DNA of 64,000 nt. Source: Pseudomonadota bacterium. Its GTDB lineage: Bacteria; Pseudomonadota; Gammaproteobacteria; Burkholderiales; Burkholderiaceae_B. The notes under the pieces are model-generated. The model did no database searches, was not told where the DNA came from, and was given only the letters and a program-made list of their open reading frames with translations. The stretch covers positions 36,897 through 100,896 of the forward strand of contig JAEXOO010000010.1 of the NCBI GenBank assembly GCA_023439305.1, in the 5' to 3' direction. Below are positions 16,655 to 22,985 of the stretch, piece after piece; position 1 is the first letter of the stretch, and every line of letters starts with the position of its first letter. The translations under genes were made by a program, and so were the position numbers.

Positions 16655-17596
16655 ATGTCCGAGCGAGTGCTGGTATGCGGGTCGATCGCCTTTGATACGA
16701 TCGCTGTTTTCGAGGGCTATTTCAAAGACCACATCCTGCCCGACAGCATACAGACGTTGAGCGTTTCCTTTTTTGTTCCCAGCTTGCGCAAGGAGTGGGG
16801 CGGGTGCGCTGGCAATATCGCTTATACGCTGCAGATGCTGGGCGGCCAGCCCGTGCCAGTGGGCACGGTGGGCGGCGACGGCCTGGACTACGTCAAACGT
16901 CTGGACGGCCTGGGCATAGACACCAGCATGGTGCGCGTGATGCCCGAGCTGTTCACGCCGCAATGCTTTATCACCACTGACCTGGCCGCCAGTCAGATCA
17001 CCTCGTTCCACCCGGGCGCCATGCTGCATTCGGCCGACAATGATCTGTCGAATCAGCAGGCGGGCTGGGGTATTGTGGCCCCTGATGCCAAGGATGGCAT
17101 GTTCGCCCATGCCCGGCGCCTGAATGCCATGGGAGTGCCTTTTATTTTCGATCTGGGCCAGGCCATGCCGTTGTACTCCGGCGAGGATCTGCTGGAAATG
17201 CTGCAACTGTGTCAGGTTCTTACGGCCAACGATTACGAAGCCGAAGTTATCGAGCAGCGCACCGGCAAGAGCATGTCGCAGATCGCCGCCGGTTTGAAAG
17301 CGGCCGTCATCACCCGTGGCGCGCACGGCAGCACGCTTTATCGCGATGGCCAGGAGATCGATATTGCTCCTGTGCCGGCTGCCGAGGTCGTCGATCCCAC
17401 GGGTTGCGGCGACGCGCATCGGGCCGGCCTGTTATATGGTCTTACAAAAGGCTGGAGCTTCGAGGAGGCTTGCAGCTTGGGCAACCTGATGGGCAGTATT
17501 AAAATTGCCAGCAATGGCCCCCAGAATCACGAATTTAAACGGTCCGATATCCAGGCTATGCTAAAACAGCATTTCGGTATCGAACGCAGCCTGTAA
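16655..17596 (+). CDS. PfkB-family carbohydrate/nucleoside kinase
   Basis: A 313-residue ribokinase-fold kinase, often annotated as adenosine kinase-like in Burkholderiales. Visible are GSIAFDTIAVFEG at the start, the glycine pair in GGCAGNIAYTLQMLGG near residue 48, and the C-terminal anion-hole motif DPTGCGDAHRAGLL near 247 that holds the catalytic Asp. The alanine usual in GAGD is Cys here. It starts 8 bases after the zinc-ribbon gene. The substrate cannot be named from sequence. Confidence 0.85.
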   Translation: MSERVLVCGSIAFDTIAVFEGYFKDHILPDSIQTLSVSFFVPSLRKEWGGCAGNIAYTLQMLGGQPVPVGTVGGDGLDYVKRLDGLGIDTSMVRVMPELFTPQCFITTDLAASQITSFHPGAMLHSADNDLSNQQAGWGIVAPDAKDGMFAHARRLNAMGVPFIFDLGQAMPLYSGEDLLEMLQLCQVLTANDYEAEVIEQRTGKSMSQIAAGLKAAVITRGAHGSTLYRDGQEIDIAPVPAAEVVDPTGCGDAHRAGLLYGLTKGWSFEEACSLGNLMGSIKIASNGPQNHEFKRSDIQAMLKQHFGIERSL

Positions 17597-17658
17597 CCAC
17601 TGTGCGCTCAGGCGCAAGTCTCTTGGGCAGGCCAGGCGCATCTTTCGGAGTCAACCGC

Positions 17659-18150
17659 ATGCACGCTTCTATTTTCAATCGTCCCAAAGTTCGTTTGCTG
17701 ATGGCTGCAAGCCTGGCTGCTCCGGTTTTCCTGATGGCCGGTTGCGCCAATCAGTCGGCGTCCAGCTCGGTGTACAGCTACGGACAGGCTCAGCGCGAGC
17801 AGATCGTGCGTCTGGGTACCGTGGTGGGCGTGCGTCCCGTCACCATCCAGAAGGATGAAACCTCGGGCGTGGGCTCGATCGCCGGCGCGGCGATGGGCGG
17901 TGTGGCCGCCAGCAGCATCGGCGGCGGTCGTGGCAGCATCCTGGCCAGTATCGGCGGCGCCTTGCTGGGCGGCCTGGTCGGTAATGCCGTGGAGAACCGC
18001 ATGGGCAAGTCGCAGGGGTTGGAAATCACTGTTCAACTGGACAATGGCGAAACCCGGGTAGTCGCTCAGGAATCCGATGTTCCCCTGTCCGTGGGGCAGC
18101 GCGTGCGCATGCTCAGCGGGAACGGTCCGACCCGGGTTGTGCCTATGTAG
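17659..18150 (+). CDS. SlyB-like glycine-zipper outer-membrane lipoprotein
   Basis: A 163-residue lipoprotein with signal peptide and lipobox LMAGC near residue 30. A glycine-zipper 2TM segment (SIAGAAMGGVAASSIGGGRG and ASIGGALLGGLVG) at about 70-110 and a C-terminal region ending RVRMLSGNGPTRVVPM match SlyB/PcP family proteins, which are associated with envelope integrity. The ATG at 17659, preceded by GGAG, was preferred over 17602 because it gives a clean signal peptide. Confidence 0.85.
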   Translation: MHASIFNRPKVRLLMAASLAAPVFLMAGCANQSASSSVYSYGQAQREQIVRLGTVVGVRPVTIQKDETSGVGSIAGAAMGGVAASSIGGGRGSILASIGGALLGGLVGNAVENRMGKSQGLEITVQLDNGETRVVAQESDVPLSVGQRVRMLSGNGPTRVVPM

Positions 18151-18182
18151 GGCAGGGTTGCCTTCGGTGTCGTTCGACCCTC

Positions 18183-18210
18183 AAACCCGGCCTGGCGGCC
18201 GGGTTTTTTA
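18183..18210. terminator. bidirectional terminator, slyB-like / alkA-ada
   Basis: A 10-bp perfect stem AAACCCGGCC / GGCCGGGTTT with a 4-base loop and a T run on the plus strand. It separates the convergent slyB-like gene and the alkA-ada fusion. Confidence 0.85.
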
Positions 18211-18228
18211 TTGGATTTTTTCAGGGTA

Positions 18229-19938
18229 TCAGGAGCGCTCGCGCTCCAGCAGAGTACGTTTGCGTTCCAGACCCCAGCGATAGCCCGCCAGATCTCCGTC
18301 CTGGCGCACGACGCGATGGCAAGGGATGGCAATGGCCAGGGTGTTGGTGGCGCAGGCGCGGGCCACGGCGCGCACGGCGCTAGGCTGTCCCAGACGCCGG
18401 GCGACGTCGGTATAGGTCAGGGTCTGGCCGGAGGGAATGCTGCGCAGAACCTCCCAGACCCTTTGCTGAAACGCGGTGCCCTGGATGTCCAGAGGCAGAT
18501 CCAGTCCCAGGGAGGGCTGTTCGACCATGGCCACGACCTGGGCGACGCGCTGATTGAACTGAGGGTCGGCGCCGATCAATTGTGCGGCTTTGAAGCGGTC
18601 TTGAAGATCCATCAGCAAGCCTTCGGGTTCATCGCCCAGCGCGATGGCGCAGATACCGCGCTCACTTTCGGCCACCAGCAGGGCGCCCAGGCTGCATTGG
18701 GCAATGGCGAAGCGGATGGTCGTCCCCCGGCCTGATTTGCGAAAGGCGCTGGCCTGCATGCCCAGCAGCGCTTGTGATTCTTCGTAGAAGCGGCTTTGTG
18801 CTCCGTAGCCTGCGTCGTAGATGGCTTGGGTGATGCTGGCCTGAGGGTCGTCCAGTTGGCGGCGCAGGCGGCGGGAGCGATGGGCCTGAGCATAGCCGCG
18901 CGGCGTCAGGCCGGTCTGAGCTTTGAAAATTCGATGGAAATGGTACGGACTCAGGCCTACGGCGAGCGCCAGTTCGTCCAGGCTGGGGGCCTTGTCGGCC
19001 TCTTCGATCAGCCGGCATGCCTGGGTGACAGCCTGCTGATGTTGCTGCGCTTGGTACTGTCGATCGGCGTGGCGGTGTCGACTGGGACGAAAACCGGCGG
19101 CCTGAGCTTGTTCGGGGGTGTCGAAGTAACGTACATTTTCCAGTTTGGGACGGCGGGCCGCCGTACTTGGGCTGGCATAGGTGCCGGTGCTCAGGACTGC
19201 GTAGACAAAATGAGCGTCGGCCTGGGGGTCGCGCTCCATAACGGCCTGCCAGCGTTGTTCAGGGGTGCAATAGGGGCCTGGCACGGGCTTGCCGGCGGTG
19301 CGCGGCACGCGCCATAGATACCAGGCCGCCAGGCTGCGGTAGGGCGACCAGGTCTGGCTGATTTCGCGCAAGGCTTTGGCCGTGGGCGCCTGTTCAAGCT
19401 GTTTGAGTCGGCGGTAGCCGTCGCGTACGCCGAAGTCGTCCGCCGGCAGTATGTCCTCACGCTCCAGGGTGTAGATCAGCATCATCTCCACGGTCCAGCG
19501 CCCTATGCCGCGCAGTTGGGTCAAGGTCTGGATCAGTTCCAGGTCGCTCATCGTCAGCGCAGCTTGCTGGTCGGGAATGCGGCCGTCCAGTCGCGCCTGC
19601 GCCAGGCCCTGAATGCTGGCGGCCTTGGCGCCGGACAGTCCGCAGGCGCGCAGTGCCTCCACCGGCGTCGCCAGCAGCTCTTGGGGCGCGGGACAATGAC
19701 CATGGTGGTACAGATCCAGCAGGCGCTGCAGGATTCGGTCAGCGGCACGAGTATGCAGTTGTTGGTAGACCACGGCGCGAATCAGGGCTTCGTACGGATC
19801 GCGTTCGGGGCGGGGCTGATGCACGCAGGGGCCGATCGCATCGACCAAGGCCTGCCAGTCTGCATCCAGATTTGCCAGAAAGCGTTCGGCGTCGCTGTAG
19901 CGGCGGGATTTGGTGGGCACGGAGAGGGGGCTGTTCAT
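18229..19938 (-). CDS. fused AlkA glycosylase - Ada-like - O6-alkylguanine methyltransferase
   Basis: A 569-residue fusion of three repair and regulatory parts. Residues 1-215 are an AlkA-type HhH-GPD glycosylase: helix-hairpin-helix LRGIGRWTVEMM (142-153) and catalytic Asp168 in LPADDFG. Residues 221-295 align with the Ada N-terminal domain, but all four zinc cysteines are gone (E. coli Cys38, 42, 69 and 72 correspond to Ala255, Thr259, Ser286 and Arg289). Residues 300-400 are an AraC-type DNA-binding domain. Residues 405-569 are a methyltransferase with intact PCHRVV (Cys540). It should excise alkylated bases and repair O6-methylguanine but cannot sense methylphosphotriesters like classical Ada. 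Confidence 0.9.
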   Translation of the reverse strand: MNSPLSVPTKSRRYSDAERFLANLDADWQALVDAIGPCVHQPRPERDPYEALIRAVVYQQLHTRAADRILQRLLDLYHHGHCPAPQELLATPVEALRACGLSGAKAASIQGLAQARLDGRIPDQQAALTMSDLELIQTLTQLRGIGRWTVEMMLIYTLEREDILPADDFGVRDGYRRLKQLEQAPTAKALREISQTWSPYRSLAAWYLWRVPRTAGKPVPGPYCTPEQRWQAVMERDPQADAHFVYAVLSTGTYASPSTAARRPKLENVRYFDTPEQAQAAGFRPSRHRHADRQYQAQQHQQAVTQACRLIEEADKAPSLDELALAVGLSPYHFHRIFKAQTGLTPRGYAQAHRSRRLRRQLDDPQASITQAIYDAGYGAQSRFYEESQALLGMQASAFRKSGRGTTIRFAIAQCSLGALLVAESERGICAIALGDEPEGLLMDLQDRFKAAQLIGADPQFNQRVAQVVAMVEQPSLGLDLPLDIQGTAFQQRVWEVLRSIPSGQTLTYTDVARRLGQPSAVRAVARACATNTLAIAIPCHRVVRQDGDLAGYRWGLERKRTLLERERS

Positions 19939-20025
19939 GATGGTCCGCCTGCGGGTTGGAGTTGGAACCAGTATAGGATCGGTCGCGGGGCGACACCTCC
20001 TGATTCTTGCGCTTGAATTCTAGGA

Positions 20026-20079
20026 CTGTCACCCATAAAAAAGGCCGCCTGGAAAGGCGGCCTTTTTTATGGGTGACAG
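20026..20079. terminator. 25-bp perfect palindrome, terminator of yggT
   Basis: A perfect 25-bp inverted repeat (arms 20026-20050 and 20055-20079) around GGAA, containing GGCCGCCT / AGGCGGCC next to A and T runs. It begins 3 bases beyond the yggT stop and about 90 bases upstream of the alkA-ada start, so it terminates yggT and insulates the repair gene. The stem is longer than the other terminators in the window. Confidence 0.8.
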
Positions 20080-20081
20080 AT

Positions 20082-20645
20082 TTAGATCGGAACCAGGCTG
20101 AAGGCCACGCGGGTGACGACCATGTTCAGCACCTGAGTCAGAAGCAACAGCACCAGCGGCGACAAGTCCAGACCGCCCAGATCGGGCAGGACGCGACGGA
20201 TGGGGTCGAGCAGGGGAGCGGTGACCGAACGCAGCAGCGGCATGCTGGGGGACTGCGGCTGGATCCAGGACAGCAGTGCCTGCAGCAGCACGATCCAGAA
20301 AACCAGGCTGAGTGTCCAGCGCAGCACGGTGAAGACGGCGGCCAGCAGCAGCATGGGCAGGTTGGACAGGGCGTCGAAGGAGCCGGTCAGTATCACGGCG
20401 CTGAGGATCAGGTAGGCCACGGCGCTGAGCCAGCTGGCCAGCAGCGAGGTCCAGTCCCAGAAACGGCCGGCTTTGACCAGGCGGCGCAGCGGGACGACCA
20501 GCCAGTCCGTGACCTTGAACATGGCTTGCGAGTAGGGATTGAAAGGGTGCACCCGCAGAGCATAGACCCAGGCGCGCAGCAGCAGGATAGTGCCCAGAAG
20601 CGAGGAGACAATATTGACTAGGAAGAGGCCGACTTCACTGAACAT
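20082..20645 (-). CDS. YggT family membrane protein
   Basis: A 187-residue protein with two YGGT repeats, each two membrane helices (for example LVNIVSSLLGTILLLRAWVYAL near the start and VLRWTLSLVFWIVLLQALLSWI). Conserved RAWVYALRVHPFNPYSQ and LLSWIQPQSP match the family. YggT proteins are inner-membrane proteins implicated in osmotic tolerance or cell-division placement in other bacteria. It stands alone between two terminators. Confidence 0.88.
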   Translation of the reverse strand: MFSEVGLFLVNIVSSLLGTILLLRAWVYALRVHPFNPYSQAMFKVTDWLVVPLRRLVKAGRFWDWTSLLASWLSAVAYLILSAVILTGSFDALSNLPMLLLAAVFTVLRWTLSLVFWIVLLQALLSWIQPQSPSMPLLRSVTAPLLDPIRRVLPDLGGLDLSPLVLLLLTQVLNMVVTRVAFSLVPI

Positions 20646-20700
20646 GGTTGCTTCATGGAAATGTAAGGAAGAGGGAATTGTCGCATGTGATGGCGCAAAG

Positions 20701-20734
20701 CCAAAGAGCCACCCGAACAGGGGTGGCTCTTTGG
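20701..20734. terminator. terminator after H1-like gene
   Basis: A perfect 14-bp stem CCAAAGAGCCACCC and its complement with a 6-base loop, 23 bases beyond the stop of the minus-strand H1-like gene and upstream of yggT. Confidence 0.75.
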
Positions 20735-20756
20735 GTGCATCAGTGCGCCATGCCGC

Positions 20757-21683
20757 TTAAGGGCGCTTGCCGGTCGGGAAAGGCCAGGAGCCGGCTGGGT
20801 TGACGTCCTGGCGGCTGGGTTCTGCCGGAGCAGCGGTTTTGGCGGCTTTGCGGGCGGCTGTTTTATTGCCGGATTTAGCGGCGGTTTTTTTTGCGGGCGT
20901 GGTTTCTGTTGCTTTGGTCACGGGTTTAGCTTCTTTCTTGGGCGCGGCCGTTTTTTTGGCGGCCGCCGGGGTGCTGGCTTTCTTGGCGGCTGGCTTGGCC
21001 GCCGGCTTGGCGCTTGTCTTGGTAGTTGCTTTGGCTGCTGCTTTGACGGCGGGCTTGGCTGCTTTCTTGGCGGCCGGCTTGCTGGCCGAGGCTGGCTTGG
21101 CTACCGGGCTGGCGACTTTTGCGGCCGGCTTTGCGGCTGCCTTTTTGACGGCAGACTTGGCGGGTGCTGCTTTAGCCGAGGCTGGTTTGGCAGCGGCCTT
21201 TTTTACGGCGGCGGTTTTGGCCGCTGGTTTAGCCGTGCTTGTGGCAGCGCTTTTGCTGCCGGCTGTTTTTGCGGGGCTGGCTTTACTGCTTGACGCTTTG
21301 CTGGCGACTGGTTTGGCGGCGCTGGTTTTAGCAGCGGCTTTCACTGTTTTGGCGGCGGCGGTTTTGGCTGCAGGTTTGGCCGATTTTGCAGCGCTGGAAG
21401 CCGTTTTGGCAGGCGCGGCTTTTTTGGCGGCGGTTTTCTTCACGGCCGATTTGGCAGCAGGTTTTGCTGCTGGCTTTGTCGCTGTTTTGCTGGTGGATTT
21501 AGTGGCTTTGGTCGCCGTGGATTTGGCGGGTGCTTTGCTGGGTGTGGATTTGCTGCTAGACGGGCTGGCCTTCGGGGCATCAGCATTGACGGGGGTGACG
21601 GCAGTTTTGGCAGGCGTCGGTTTCTTTGCGCCGGCCGTTTTGCTGACGGTCGTTTTTGCTGCGCCTTTTTTGGCTGTTGCCAT
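20757..21683 (-). CDS. histone H1-like Ala/Lys/Pro-rich DNA-binding protein
   Basis: A 308-residue low-complexity protein made almost entirely of Ala, Lys, Pro, Thr and Ser, with recurring KPAAK, KKAAAK and KTAA units, like BpH1 of Bordetella, HctB of chlamydia and AlgP. Such proteins bind and compact DNA non-specifically. The ATG at 21683 was chosen because AAGGAG lies 8 bases upstream; starts further out add unrelated sequence. It is longer than I recall for BpH1, consistent with repeat expansion. A 13-bp palindrome lies about 90 bases upstream. Confidence 0.85.
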   Translation of the reverse strand: MATAKKGAAKTTVSKTAGAKKPTPAKTAVTPVNADAPKASPSSSKSTPSKAPAKSTATKATKSTSKTATKPAAKPAAKSAVKKTAAKKAAPAKTASSAAKSAKPAAKTAAAKTVKAAAKTSAAKPVASKASSSKASPAKTAGSKSAATSTAKPAAKTAAVKKAAAKPASAKAAPAKSAVKKAAAKPAAKVASPVAKPASASKPAAKKAAKPAVKAAAKATTKTSAKPAAKPAAKKASTPAAAKKTAAPKKEAKPVTKATETTPAKKTAAKSGNKTAARKAAKTAAPAEPSRQDVNPAGSWPFPTGKRP

Positions 21684-21772
21684 GATCATGCTCCTTGAGA
21701 ACAAGTCTTTAGTTTGTCCACACCCATTTGACCTGGCCCTGGAAAATCGTATTGGCCCTTCGCAAATGACGC

Positions 21773-21802
21773 AGGCGTATAAGGTTGACACCTTATACGC
21801 CT
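21773..21802. repeat. 13-bp perfect inverted repeat upstream of H1-like gene
   Basis: Arms AGGCGTATAAGGT (21773-21785) and the exact complement (21790-21802) around TGAC. It lies between the nrdB stop and the H1-like start. On the transcribed strand it lacks a T run, so it could be an operator as easily as a terminator of nrdAB. Confidence 0.55.
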
Positions 21803-21836
21803 AGAAGTCTAACGGAACACTCTATACAGTCAAGTG

Positions 21837-22961
21837 TTAATCCCAGCTAAGAGCCCCGCCGGTTTGGTATTCGATGACACGTGTCTCAAAAAAGTTGCGT
21901 TCTTTTTTGAGGTCGATCATTTCAGCCATCCAGGGGAAGGGATTCTCCTCGTTTGGATAGAGCGGTTCCAGACCGATCTGCTGGCAGCGGCGATTGGCGA
22001 TGAAGCGCAGATAGGACTTGAACATGCTGGCGTTCAGACCCAGTACGCCGCGCGGCATGGTGTCTTCGGCGTAGGCGTATTCCAGCTTGACGGCTTCTTC
22101 GAACAGGCCGCGGATCTTCTCGCGGAATTCTTCGGTCCACAGATGCGGGTTCTCGAGCTTGATCGTGTTGATCAGGTCGATGCCGAAGTTGCAGTGCATG
22201 GATTCATCGCGCAGGATGTACATGTATTGCTCGGCGGCACCCGTCATCTTGTTCTGACGGCCCAGCGCCAGAATCTGCGTGAAGCCCACATAGAAGAACA
22301 GGCCTTCCATCAGGCATGCGAAGACGATCAGCGACTCCAGCAGCTTCTGGTCGTTTTCAACCGTACCGGTCTTGAAGTCGGGGTGCGAGATCTGATCGAT
22401 GAAGGGGATCAGAAATTCGTCCTTGTTCCGGATGGACGCGACTTCGTTGTAGGCGTTGAAGATTTCCGATTCGTCCAGGTCCAGGCTTTCCACGATGTAC
22501 TGGTAGGCATGGGTATGGATGGCTTCTTCGAAGGCCTGGCGCAGCAGGAACTGGCGGCATTCCGGCGCCGTGATGTGGCGGTAGGTGCCCAGCACGATAT
22601 TGTTCGCGGCCAGCGAGTCGGCCGTGACAAAGAAGCCCAGATTGCGCTTGACGATGCGGCGCTCGTCTTCGGTCAGACCGTTGGGGTCTTTCCAGAGGGC
22701 GATATCGCGCGACATGTTCACTTCCTGCGGCATCCAGTGGTTCGCGCAGGTGGCCAGGTATTTTTCCCATGCCCACTTGTACTTGAAGGGAACCAGCTGG
22801 TTGACGTCGGTCTTGCCGTTGATGATGCGCTTGTCGGCGGCGCGGATACGGTCGCCCGTGCCCGTGTTCAGCCCGACGGCCGAGGAGGCCACCGGGCTAG
22901 GGGCCTTGCCCCCTTCCTGTTCGGCGGTGGCCGTAGGTTGATCGTTGTCCCAATTCAACAT
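21837..22961 (-). CDS. nrdB: ribonucleotide reductase class Ia, beta subunit
   Basis: A 374-residue R2 subunit that houses the di-iron centre and tyrosyl radical. Recognisable segments are EIHTH-type iron ligands in EAIHTHAYQYIVE near residue 150, DESMHCNFGIDLIN near 255 and the C-terminal tail ending VIEYQTGGALSWD that docks on NrdA. It follows nrdA after 24 bases. The N-terminal 45 residues are a low-conservation extension rich in Ala and Glu. Confidence 0.96.
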   Translation of the reverse strand: MLNWDNDQPTATAEQEGGKAPSPVASSAVGLNTGTGDRIRAADKRIINGKTDVNQLVPFKYKWAWEKYLATCANHWMPQEVNMSRDIALWKDPNGLTEDERRIVKRNLGFFVTADSLAANNIVLGTYRHITAPECRQFLLRQAFEEAIHTHAYQYIVESLDLDESEIFNAYNEVASIRNKDEFLIPFIDQISHPDFKTGTVENDQKLLESLIVFACLMEGLFFYVGFTQILALGRQNKMTGAAEQYMYILRDESMHCNFGIDLINTIKLENPHLWTEEFREKIRGLFEEAVKLEYAYAEDTMPRGVLGLNASMFKSYLRFIANRRCQQIGLEPLYPNEENPFPWMAEMIDLKKERNFFETRVIEYQTGGALSWD

Positions 22962-22985
22962 TGTGTATTTCCTGTCAAAAAGGCC

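Noticed and set aside
20800..21650. Repeats resembling a CRISPR or tandem array
   Set aside because: They are codon repeats inside the H1-like gene; there are no fixed-length spacers and no cas genes in the window.
20767..21804. A long Ala/Leu-rich plus-strand frame that looks like many membrane helices
   Set aside because: It is the complement of the Ala/Lys-rich H1-like gene; Lys codons read backwards give Leu and Phe, which mimics hydrophobic helices.
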